Assembly: GCF_947501225.1 (NCBI RefSeq)
Contig: NZ_CANMUW010000006.1
Span: forward strand, 1-64,000
DNA: 64,000 nucleotides
From: an uncultured Shewanella sp.
GTDB lineage: Bacteria > Pseudomonadota > Gammaproteobacteria > Enterobacterales > Shewanellaceae
Direction of reading: 5' to 3'
The notes below the pieces were generated by a model that was not told the origin of the DNA, did no database searches, and saw only the letters and a program-made list of their open reading frames with translations. Shown in pieces: positions 27,241 through 35,126 of this stretch (position 1 is the stretch's first letter; every line of letters begins with the position of its first letter). The translations under genes were made by a program, and so were the position numbers.

Positions 27241-28860
27241 ATGATGATGACACACAGATACCCGGCTTTTGCACTCCTGTGTTGTATGGGATTGAGTGCA
27301 TGTGGTGGCTCTGGCGATGATACCCCCGAACCTAAGCCGGAGGAAAAAAACTACCCCGCGTTTACCGATATCAGAGCCAGTGGTGGTGAGACTACAACCT
27401 TCGATGCATCTGAGTCGGGGCATGGTTTCTCGACACCCGCTCCCAATATGTCTGATGCGAGTCTGAAGCATCATTTAGAGGGGGATCTCAGTTTCGAAAC
27501 CGCATTCACCACCGCGCCGAACAGTGACCACCCGGAGCTCGATGGTCTGGGACCGGTATTTAATAACGCCGACTGTAATTCATGCCATCAGCGTGACGGA
27601 CGAAATTCAACCCCGATCGTTCCTGCCGGAAAAGAGCGCGTAAAGCTGGGCTCTGAGGCGGGACTCTTTCTGCGTATCAGTAAGGCACCTTCACAGCCAT
27701 GTACCCGGGGCACAGAGGCAAATGACTATTGCGCTCCCATCCCGGTGCCGAATTTCGGTGGGCAACTGTTCCATCGCGGTGTGCTGAAGGCGAGGCCGGA
27801 CTGGGAGAACAATCTGTTTGGCGGCCAGGCTGATGTATACCTCTCCTATGAGACCAAGCTGGTTACCTACCCTGACGGAAGTAGCATTACCTTGAAAAAG
27901 CCACTGTTTGATGTTGAAAACCCATACGATGCTCCGGGTGAGACCTTAAACAGTGCCAATGTAACCTCTGAGCTACTGCAGGATGATGTCCTGATGGGGT
28001 GGCGAAACGGCTTGCCGGTATTTGGCCTTGGCTTGCTCGAAGCGATCCCCGAGGCCGATATTTTAGCTCTGGTAGACACAGATGATGCCGATGGAGACAA
28101 GATCTCCGGTCGTGCTAACTTTGTGTTCGATGCGGTTAAGGCGCGTGCCGGCGATACTAACCCTGTCTCATTGGGCCGCTTTGGCTGGAAGGCCAATACG
28201 CCAAGCGTACGGGTTCAATCTTTAGGTGCGCTACGTGGCGATATCGGCATCACTAACCCTCTGTTTCCCGACGAGAGCATCGTCGGTACGGCGCTGCACG
28301 ACAGTTACCTGACCAGAACCGGTTTCACCGATACCGGAGAAGATGAAAATGGGGCACCGGAAGCCAGTGCAGAGTTCAGTGATTCTGTGGTTTTCTATGC
28401 CGAAACCCTTGCCGTGCCCGCTCGGCGAAACATCGACGCCCCTGATGTGCGTGAGGGGGCTCGCCTGTTCGATCAACTCAACTGTACCGGCTGCCATAAA
28501 CCCAGCTTCGTCACTAAGTCTTCGGGTGATATCGGAGGTTTACCTATGGATGAGGCACTCAAAGGGCAGACCATCTACCCCTTCACCGATATGCTGCTCC
28601 ACGACATGGGTGATGAGCTTGCCGACGGACGACCTGACTTTCTGGCCGATGGCAATGAGTGGCGTACACGCTCTCTGTGGGGGATAGGCTTGACGCAAAC
28701 CGTTAACCCTCAGGCGGGTTTCCTCCATGATGGCCGGGCGGCCACTCTCGAAGAGGCTATATTATGGCATGGCGGTGAGAGTGAGCTGAGTCGTGATGAC
28801 TTTATGGCGTTGAACAGAGCAGAGCGGGAGCAGGTGATAGCCTTCCTGATGTCACTCTAG
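27241..28860 (+). CDS. Di-heme oxidoreductase lipoprotein (DUF1111-type)
   Basis: A 539-residue lipoprotein with lipidated Cys21 in GLSACGG. It carries two c-type heme sites, CNSCH at Cys112-His116 and CTGCH at Cys415-His419, in the arrangement of the DUF1111 putative thiol-oxidoreductase/di-heme peroxidase family. The N-terminal heme domain precedes FGGQLFHRGVLKARP and GWRNGLPVFGLGLLEAI; LLHDMGDELADGRPDF lies near the C-terminus, a family signature. DUF1111 genes commonly neighbour imelysin genes, which suggests electron transfer linked to iron handling, perhaps iron oxidation or reduction in the periplasm. That role is inference. Confidence 0.92.
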   Translation: MMMTHRYPAFALLCCMGLSACGGSGDDTPEPKPEEKNYPAFTDIRASGGETTTFDASESGHGFSTPAPNMSDASLKHHLEGDLSFETAFTTAPNSDHPELDGLGPVFNNADCNSCHQRDGRNSTPIVPAGKERVKLGSEAGLFLRISKAPSQPCTRGTEANDYCAPIPVPNFGGQLFHRGVLKARPDWENNLFGGQADVYLSYETKLVTYPDGSSITLKKPLFDVENPYDAPGETLNSANVTSELLQDDVLMGWRNGLPVFGLGLLEAIPEADILALVDTDDADGDKISGRANFVFDAVKARAGDTNPVSLGRFGWKANTPSVRVQSLGALRGDIGITNPLFPDESIVGTALHDSYLTRTGFTDTGEDENGAPEASAEFSDSVVFYAETLAVPARRNIDAPDVREGARLFDQLNCTGCHKPSFVTKSSGDIGGLPMDEALKGQTIYPFTDMLLHDMGDELADGRPDFLADGNEWRTRSLWGIGLTQTVNPQAGFLHDGRAATLEEAILWHGGESELSRDDFMALNRAEREQVIAFLMSL

Positions 28861-28894
28861 CTGCCTTTGGCGCGTAACTCCTGCCAGATGAAAC

Positions 28895-28923
28895 GGCCGC
28901 CGACTAAGGTGGCCTTTTGTTTT
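28895..28923 (+). terminator. Rho-independent terminator
   Basis: Stem GGCCGCC/GGTGGCC (one G-U pair), loop GACTAA, then TTTTGTTTT, 34 bases past the di-heme gene. Confidence 0.85.
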
Positions 28924-29083
28924 CTATATCTTCGTTTCCGGAAAATGGAAATAAGGATTTGTGATGCAGATAAAGTTAAGCTGAGTTTTGCAAATGACCG
29001 CCGTGATCTGTTTCATGTAAATAAAATGGCATTTATCTTATTATTGTAAGTGTCAATAATTATTAATTTTTCAAGAGGTGCTG

Positions 29084-29605
29084 GTGAGTAACATCTTAAT
29101 TATCTACTCAAGTGTGCATGGACAGACTCGCAAGATCTGTGAATATTTGAAGCAACAACTTGAGACTGCTGGAAATAGTGTGACGACATCGAGCATCGAT
29201 GACACACCGGATTTAGCGGTATTCGATAAGATAATTTTAGGTGCGAGCATCCGTAACGGTAAGCATAACCCATCGGTTTATCAGTTTATCTCTCACAATC
29301 GTGCTATCTTAGACCAGAAGATCACCAGCTTCTTCTCGGTCAATCTTGTGGCTCGTAAGCCTGCCAAGAATACGGTCGAGACCAACCCCTATACCAAGGC
29401 ATTTCTCGATAAGACGGATTGGCGCCCTACCTTGATGCAGGTGGTCGCCGGTAATTTAGATTATCAAGGTTACGGAGCGATGGATCGTAATATTATTCGT
29501 TTCATCATGTGGATCACCAAAGGGCCCACCGACGCCAACACTAAGATAGAGTATACCGACTGGTCAAAGCTTGAGAGTTATGCTCAGGAGTTTCATGCAC
29601 TTTGA
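29084..29605 (+). CDS. hemG: Menaquinone-dependent protoporphyrinogen IX oxidase
   Basis: A 173-residue flavodoxin-like enzyme (E. coli HemG 181) that oxidises protoporphyrinogen IX to protoporphyrin IX and passes electrons to quinone. The GTG at 29084 is preferred: AAGAGG lies five bases upstream; another GTG two codons before overlaps that site. Motifs matching HemG: LIIYSSVHGQTRKI (FMN phosphate loop), GASIRNGKHNPSVYQF, FFSVNLVARKP, and IRFIMWITKGPTDANTKIEYTDW (the last part being the HemG-specific insertion and C-terminus). It works at the cytoplasmic face of the inner membrane. The next gene encodes a b-type membrane cytochrome. Confidence 0.95.
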   Translation: MSNILIIYSSVHGQTRKICEYLKQQLETAGNSVTTSSIDDTPDLAVFDKIILGASIRNGKHNPSVYQFISHNRAILDQKITSFFSVNLVARKPAKNTVETNPYTKAFLDKTDWRPTLMQVVAGNLDYQGYGAMDRNIIRFIMWITKGPTDANTKIEYTDWSKLESYAQEFHAL

Positions 29606-29724
29606 TTAAGCCCCCGACATCAGGGCTTGAGTAGCCCTCCGGCGAGGGGGCGATTCAGAAAGAGGGCTGCTGGGTATCAGGTTCATCACTTTGCAATTTA
29701 TTTCGCTCATTTAAGAGGCATCAT

Positions 29725-30261
29725 ATGTCTAAGCCAGCATCCGTAATCACAAAGTTATTCTCTAAGTTAAATGAGCTTCAGCATCTGTTTATCATCATAC
29801 TATCGGCTTATCTGATTGTTACCAGCGGCTGGATCTTAATAGGTCGAAGCCTGAGAGCGAGTGCCTCATTCTGGGACTTAGCCCATGTCTATCTGGGGCT
29901 ATTAACGGCTCTGCTCTCTTTCACTTTTCTGCTCTCCAATAGCCTGAAGGGGAAGTGGCGACAGTATTTTCCCTGGTTGCGGGGGGATTTTTCACAGTTA
30001 AAGAGAGATATCGGCGGACTTTTCAAAGGAAAGCTCCCCATTGCCGGCGGCAGTGGCCTGTTCAGCTGGATTGAGGGACTCGGCATGCTGCTGTTCGTTG
30101 GTGTTGGTTTCACCGGCGTACTCTGGTTCTTCATGCAGGGCAGCTCTGATGCTCTGATGTGGCGTGGATACCATATCTTCCTGGCTAAGAGTTTTATCGG
30201 CTTTATTCTGCTGCATATTGTCTTAGCGGCTTTACACCTATTAGACTTTATTCGAGACTGA
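29725..30261 (+). CDS. Cytochrome b561-like membrane protein
   Basis: A 178-residue protein with four membrane helices (about 20-40, 50-72, 110-132, 148-172). Histidines His20, His54, His150 and His164 fall within or at the ends of helices, in positions suitable for two b hemes, as in the cytochrome b561/Ni-Fe hydrogenase b-subunit group. A GGSG-containing loop (GKLPIAGGSGLFSW) lies before helix 3. It is 119 bases after hemG and may exchange electrons with the quinone pool, but a link to HemG is only suggested by position. Confidence 0.75.
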   Translation: MSKPASVITKLFSKLNELQHLFIIILSAYLIVTSGWILIGRSLRASASFWDLAHVYLGLLTALLSFTFLLSNSLKGKWRQYFPWLRGDFSQLKRDIGGLFKGKLPIAGGSGLFSWIEGLGMLLFVGVGFTGVLWFFMQGSSDALMWRGYHIFLAKSFIGFILLHIVLAALHLLDFIRD

Positions 30262-30307
30262 TCTACACTCTGTAAGTAAGCCATTAATTAGGCTATATTT
30301 CCTTTAA

Positions 30308-30330
30308 AACCTGGAACCTAGAACCTCGTA
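30308..30330 (+). repeat. Short decayed period-7 repeat
   Basis: ACCTGGAACCTAGAACCTCG can be cut into CCTGGAA, CCTAGAA, CCTCGTA, resembling the heptamer arrays elsewhere in the window. Confidence 0.45.
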
Positions 30331-30338
30331 TCTGTGAG

Positions 30339-31385
30339 GTGCCTTTGCGACCGCAAGTAATTCATCTCGTCGACGATTGTAAGTTAGGCGGGGTAAAGGT
30401 AGCGCTCGAGAATCTGTCGGGCTCGAGCCTGAATAGGATGTTTGATTTTAAAATATCGACCCTCAATCTACACTCCTGGTTCCCCAGGCGTTACAGGGCC
30501 GATATTATCTGTCTGCACGCCGCCGTATCCTGGCGAAAGCTCCCCGGGCTCTGCCTGCTTCGTCTTATGAATATAGGAACACCTCTGCTCTTTCAGGAGC
30601 ATCACTACAGTGAGTGTTTTGTCAGGCATAGGGTGACCAGCCCCCTGCGCTTTCTGGTGATGCTGAGGCTCAGTTATTGTGTCGTGACCCATGTACTTGC
30701 GGTGTCAAACGCGCAAGCTGACTGGATGAAAAAAGAGCGGCTGACGAGCCGGGAGAGGCTTACCGTGGTTGGCCAGGCAGTGGATGTGAGTGCTTTTCTT
30801 AAGTTGCCGCCTAAAGCAGTTGTTGCTCCGATAGTGCTCGGAGCCTATGGACGCCTGGATTCCCAAAAAGGCTTCGATCTGCTGTTGCAGGCCATGGCTA
30901 AGCTGCCTCCGGAACAGGTAGAGCTCAGGCTTGCCGGTGATGGAGAGGAGCTGAGTAAGTTTGAGCAAAGTTGGGGACAACTACCTCATGTACATTTTGT
31001 CGGTGAGGTTCAAGATGTGCCACGATTCCTCTCCCGGTGCGATGCGGTTGTCATCCCCTCACGTTGGGAACCCTTCGGCCTGAGTTGCCAGGAGACATTG
31101 GCGGCAGGAAAACCTGTCATTACCAGTGGCGTCGATGGACTCGATGAGCAGTTATCGGAGGTTGAATCTATGACGTCTGAGACGGTGCGCCTGATTAAGC
31201 TTGAAGAGCTGAGCCCGGAGCGGCTGGTTGAGGTCATAGAAAGGCTGATAGCCGATGCCCGGACGCTATCAGCAGGCGAGCATTTGGTATCACTGGGCCT
31301 GAGTCGCCAGGTGAGAGAGGGAGCCGCGCAGCGTTGGCCTAGGCTGATCCAGAGGTGGCGTGAAATCTTGAATATCTATTTGTGA
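30339..31385 (+). CDS. Glycosyltransferase family 4 protein
   Basis: A 348-residue GT-B fold transferase starting at GTG. The N-terminal Rossmann half begins VIHLVDDCKLGGVKVALENL, with the glycine-rich acceptor-site loop. The C-terminal half has GAYGRLDSQKGFDLLLQAMA, the LRLAGDGEE strand, and the nucleotide-sugar signature PSRWEPFGLSCQE (E-X7-E) near 240-252. It probably adds a sugar to a surface polysaccharide or lipid carrier; donor and acceptor are unknown. It stands alone, with a bidirectional terminator behind it. Confidence 0.9.
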   Translation: MPLRPQVIHLVDDCKLGGVKVALENLSGSSLNRMFDFKISTLNLHSWFPRRYRADIICLHAAVSWRKLPGLCLLRLMNIGTPLLFQEHHYSECFVRHRVTSPLRFLVMLRLSYCVVTHVLAVSNAQADWMKKERLTSRERLTVVGQAVDVSAFLKLPPKAVVAPIVLGAYGRLDSQKGFDLLLQAMAKLPPEQVELRLAGDGEELSKFEQSWGQLPHVHFVGEVQDVPRFLSRCDAVVIPSRWEPFGLSCQETLAAGKPVITSGVDGLDEQLSEVESMTSETVRLIKLEELSPERLVEVIERLIADARTLSAGEHLVSLGLSRQVREGAAQRWPRLIQRWREILNIYL

Positions 31386-31411
31386 GGCGCAACCGCGAAG
31401 AGCATCCATAA

Positions 31412-31439
31412 AAAAAAGGCTCCGGGAGGAGCCTTTTTT
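31412..31439. terminator. Bidirectional terminator
   Basis: AAAAAAGGCTCC/GGAGCCTTTTTT with loop GGGA. It serves both the plus-strand glycosyltransferase gene and the minus-strand dsbA gene that converge here. Confidence 0.93.
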
Positions 31440-31465
31440 GAAGCTGTACAGCCGAAGCTGAGCTG

Positions 31466-32128
31466 TTACTTATGCTCGATGGCTAAGTAGTTGATCAGGT
31501 CGATAAGTTCACCCAGAGTGCGGATCTGTCCCATATTGACGGCGTATTTGTCGTTAACGATAAATGCCGGAACACTTTGAATGCGAAACTCTCTTTGCTG
31601 AGCACGCCACAGGTTAATCTTGTCGCTCACGGCTTTGCTGTCGGCGATAGCATCGTACTTGCTGATATCAAAGCCGTTGTCGGCGAAGACTTTCTTGATG
31701 TCATCACGATTGTTTAGTTCAGGCTTCTCATGGGCGCTGTGGTCGTGATCATGGCTATGGCCGTGAGCTCCCTCTTCACCCTGAATGGCGGCGAACATGG
31801 CATGAGTCATCTTCTCACCTGCATCCAGCTCCTGGATGACGGCCAGTGAACGCATCACTTCGGTACCGATATCACTGTTCATAAAGTCAACGTGCTTGCT
31901 ATCGAACTTCACGTTTTTATTTAAGTTCGCTTTGATATCGGGGAGATACTGAGTCTCCATGTTGAAGCAGTTATGGCAATAAAAAGAGTAAAACTCAGTA
32001 AGCTTTGGCTGGGCACTCGGCGCTTTATCAGAAACTTGAGTAAAATGCTTACCTTCTACAAACTGTGCAGCAAAGCTGCTCAATGGCGCAACGGCCAGTG
32101 TTAATGCTAGTGCAATATGTTTAATCAA
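31466..32128 (-). CDS. dsbA: DsbA-type thiol:disulfide interchange protein with CHNC site and His-rich insertion
   Basis: A 220-residue periplasmic oxidoreductase. The start is a TTG at 32128 with GAGGA six bases upstream, giving a clean signal peptide (IKHIALALTLAVAPLSSFA). The longer open frame to 32215 is not supported. The thioredoxin-fold active site FYSFYCHNC puts CXXC at Cys51-Cys54 as CHNC, unlike the common CPHC of DsbA. The cis-proline loop is present as SVPAFIV. Between helices lies a histidine-rich stretch AHGHSHDHDHSAHE (121-134), not part of standard DsbA, which could bind Zn, Cu or Ni. It should introduce disulfides into exported proteins; the altered dipeptide may shift its redox potential. 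Confidence 0.9.
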   Translation of the reverse strand: MIKHIALALTLAVAPLSSFAAQFVEGKHFTQVSDKAPSAQPKLTEFYSFYCHNCFNMETQYLPDIKANLNKNVKFDSKHVDFMNSDIGTEVMRSLAVIQELDAGEKMTHAMFAAIQGEEGAHGHSHDHDHSAHEKPELNNRDDIKKVFADNGFDISKYDAIADSKAVSDKINLWRAQQREFRIQSVPAFIVNDKYAVNMGQIRTLGELIDLINYLAIEHK

Positions 32129-32298
32129 TCTTTTGTCCTCAAAAGTGACCTGCGGCTCGGTCGGGTAGGGCAAGAGCCGGCAAAGGTGCCTGAAAAATTC
32201 AGCTGAATTTAGCATAAAAGCTAAAGCTTAATTATGACTGAAATTGGTCGGTGAAACAGGTCTACTAGTGTGACTTAGGTTGGGGTTTGAGTGAGATT

Positions 32299-33087
32299 TT
32301 AATATTTCTCTCTTAAAGCTTGCCAGGCTTCACAAACTTTCCGGAACTGAGCCGCATCACCATCGGGACGATCCGGGTGCCACTGCAGTGCCAGCTTACG
32401 CCACTGCCGCCGTACCTCTCTGTCTGTAGCACTCGTATCCAGCTCGAATACGGCGAGAGCCTGACTCTTATGCATTAAATTCGGATTAGTGCCTATGTAG
32501 TCTTCGTATCGATTCCAGAAGGACTCAAGCATCTCCTGGATGATATCGGGGCAGGTATCATAATTAACCCAGTTGAGGTAATACTCTCTCAGTGCATCAT
32601 CCTCCCTGAGACTGGAATCTAAGTTGCCGGGCAGGATCCGAAATATCTGTATCTCCATGGCCTTGACCTGCAACCAGTGCTCGGGCAGTAACATTGCCTG
32701 TAGTTCAAACAGGGCATTCATCAACAGAAAATTGCTTTTAAAGAGTGCCTTCTGCTTGTCTTCATCGAGATCTTGCATCAATCCCTTTTTCTGAAGTTCG
32801 GCCGCAAGGTGGTGAACCTTCCAACTCTTACTTGAGGTCTGGAGAACACTGAGTAGAGGCCATATCAGGGGGTTATCCCCTTTGATGACAGAGACTTCGG
32901 CTGCTGACTTACCATCAGACAGTGCTGGGAGTGTCGTTGATTTTTTGGCTAATAGCATACTCAGAATCCGTCCTCGACTGGCTACAACTCTACATGCAAA
33001 AAAGAGTAACACTAAACAGACTATGACACAGGGGATTAGGATTACAAGTAGGGAAGGACACTCTGGCCTGGGGCAAACGATTATCAT
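32299..33087 (-). CDS. Membrane-anchored DnaJ-domain protein
   Basis: A 262-residue protein. Residues about 12-35 are one membrane helix, followed by a cytoplasmic region matching the DnaJ-related N-terminal domain (helical, residues about 75-190). The C-terminal J domain has QWRKLALQWHPDRPDGD with the HPD tripeptide near 240 that stimulates DnaK. Placing the J domain last differs from classical DnaJ and resembles the DjlA/DjlB-like membrane co-chaperones, though its layout is distinct. No operon partner. Likely recruits DnaK to the membrane; targets unknown. Confidence 0.88.
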   Translation of the reverse strand: MIIVCPRPECPSLLVILIPCVIVCLVLLFFACRVVASRGRILSMLLAKKSTTLPALSDGKSAAEVSVIKGDNPLIWPLLSVLQTSSKSWKVHHLAAELQKKGLMQDLDEDKQKALFKSNFLLMNALFELQAMLLPEHWLQVKAMEIQIFRILPGNLDSSLREDDALREYYLNWVNYDTCPDIIQEMLESFWNRYEDYIGTNPNLMHKSQALAVFELDTSATDREVRRQWRKLALQWHPDRPDGDAAQFRKVCEAWQALREKY

Positions 33088-33303
33088 TTGATTTTCCCCC
33101 TTTTGTAACTAAGCTCAATGAAGAGGGATTTCGCATATTTATACGAGTCGGTAGATCTGAAGGTGCTGTAGAGGGCTGGTAATAACAATGGTTAACTTTT
33201 TTCGGCTTTATATCACTTGGCGGATGAGTTTAAGTACCGGGAAGTTAGTTGATCTCATCGTCATCAAGCGTCTGTGTGCTACACAGGTTACTTCGCCATA
33301 ATC

Positions 33304-34953
33304 ATGCCCATTTCTAACCCCCAATCACGATACATCATCTTTCTGTCCGTGTTGTTAGGCATACTGTTTTCAGGCTTGACCGGCCATAGCTTCTATCAGA
33401 AGGAGACTCAGGCGATAGCTGCCGAATTCAGAAGGGATGTCGATGATAAGGCGTCGGCATTCGAGCGTGAGTTACTACTGAAATCGGAGGTGTTGTATGC
33501 GCTCAAAGGTTTGTTCGATAGTTCTGAAAATGTCACGGCAGATGAGTTTAAAAAACTGGCTTCAGACTTCTTAGTTCGGCATCCGGATATTCAGGCCCTG
33601 GAGTGGGTTCCCAGAGTCAAGCAGGAGGAGCGGGAGGCTTATGAGCATGCCCGAAGAGTGGACTATCCGGATTTTGAGTTTACTGAGCGCGAATCACAGG
33701 GGCGTATGGTGCGGGCATCAGAGCGTGCCGAGTATTTTCCTGTTTACTATGCTGAGCCCATCAAGGGAAATATGCTGGCTATGGGCTTTGATCTCGCTTC
33801 AAATGATAAACGGGCAAAAATAATCAACAAATCTAGAGATTTAGACCTATTACTTGCGACTGAAAGCATAAAGTTGGTTCAGGAAACCTCTGAACAGAGA
33901 GGTTTTTTAATGTTTGCGCCCATCTATGAAGGGGCCCCGGCAACGCAGGGGAAGCGACGTGAAAAGCTCTTAGGATTTGTACTTGGCGTATTTCGAATAG
34001 GGGACATGTTTGAAACCGCTACCATGCACTCCAGGGTACATGGGATCAAGCTGAGGTTAATCGATAATACAGGTATCGAGGCGGCTCAACTGTATAACAA
34101 CTACTCAGACTCTCAGTATCAAGATACAACTCAGGCAGCGTTCAGTTATAGCAAGCCCCTGCGCAGGTTCGGCGGTAGACAGTGGACCTTAGTGGCAGCC
34201 CCGACGTTAGGTTATATCGCCGAGAGAAGAAGTATGCTGCCATTGATAACAGGAAGTTTCAGTATCTTATTTGTACTGCTTGTCGGCAGCTATATCTATG
34301 TGGTTCTCAAGCAGTCAGATCTTATCGAAGCAGAGGTGGTTGAGCGTACTCTGGCACTACAAAAAGTAACCCGGACTCTGGAGGAGAGTTCACGCATCGA
34401 CGCTGTGACAAACCTGGCTAATCGCCGACAGTTCGATGCGCAATTTGAGACCGAGTGGCTGAGGGCTATTCGTGATGGCAGTGCCCTGTCGCTGATCATG
34501 ATCGAGCCAGATGACTTCAATTTATACAGGGAGCACTACGGTCATCTGGCTGGAGAACAGTCCCTTAAAGATGTAGCCGCAGAGCTCTCCCGTGCCACGA
34601 GTCGAAATTCTGACCTGGTGGCCAGATACAGCGCCGACATGTTTGCCATCTTGTTACCAAATACAGAGGAACCGAGCATTTTGGCTGAAAAGTGCAGGGC
34701 TAATATCGAGAAGCTGTATATTTCCGATGAGGTTTCACCTCTCTCACAATACCTCACCATCAGCCTGGGGGTGATGACTATGATTCCGACTCAAGATTAT
34801 GACCCGGATGATCTTATCAATGAGACAATTAATGCCCTGTCCCGGGCCAAAACAACCGGCAGGAACAGAGTTTATGTTTCCGACAGAGCCCGGGTCGCCA
34901 AACAGGGGGATATTATCGATTTCACCCCTCCCCGGGAGAAAACTCCTGAGTAA
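33304..34953 (+). CDS. CHASE-domain protein with degenerate GGDEF (SADMF) but intact I-site
   Basis: A 549-residue membrane sensor. Helix 1 near 8-26 and helix 2 near 310-332 flank a periplasmic CHASE domain (LEWVPRV, YFPVYYAEPI, MGFDLASNDKRAKI). The cytoplasmic GGDEF domain has SADMF at 443-447 in place of GG(D/E)EF, so it is very unlikely to make c-di-GMP. The inhibitory RXXD motif is kept as RNSD at 434-437, five residues before, so it could bind c-di-GMP as a receptor. The next gene is a paralogue with the opposite pattern. An earlier start at 33274 is possible. Confidence 0.9.
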   Translation: MPISNPQSRYIIFLSVLLGILFSGLTGHSFYQKETQAIAAEFRRDVDDKASAFERELLLKSEVLYALKGLFDSSENVTADEFKKLASDFLVRHPDIQALEWVPRVKQEEREAYEHARRVDYPDFEFTERESQGRMVRASERAEYFPVYYAEPIKGNMLAMGFDLASNDKRAKIINKSRDLDLLLATESIKLVQETSEQRGFLMFAPIYEGAPATQGKRREKLLGFVLGVFRIGDMFETATMHSRVHGIKLRLIDNTGIEAAQLYNNYSDSQYQDTTQAAFSYSKPLRRFGGRQWTLVAAPTLGYIAERRSMLPLITGSFSILFVLLVGSYIYVVLKQSDLIEAEVVERTLALQKVTRTLEESSRIDAVTNLANRRQFDAQFETEWLRAIRDGSALSLIMIEPDDFNLYREHYGHLAGEQSLKDVAAELSRATSRNSDLVARYSADMFAILLPNTEEPSILAEKCRANIEKLYISDEVSPLSQYLTISLGVMTMIPTQDYDPDDLINETINALSRAKTTGRNRVYVSDRARVAKQGDIIDFTPPREKTPE

Positions 34954-35126
34954 TCCAGCAATCTGCTTTAAATCCCGAATCGCTTACTACGACTTTCTTA
35001 TGACAACAGCCATGCTTTTTATTGAAACTAAATTCGGTTGCAATGTGATGAAAATGTTAACTTTGTGCCGGGTTTTCGTGTAAACTGCGCATTAAATGCC
35101 TGTTTCTATGGATACATTGCTTCGGT

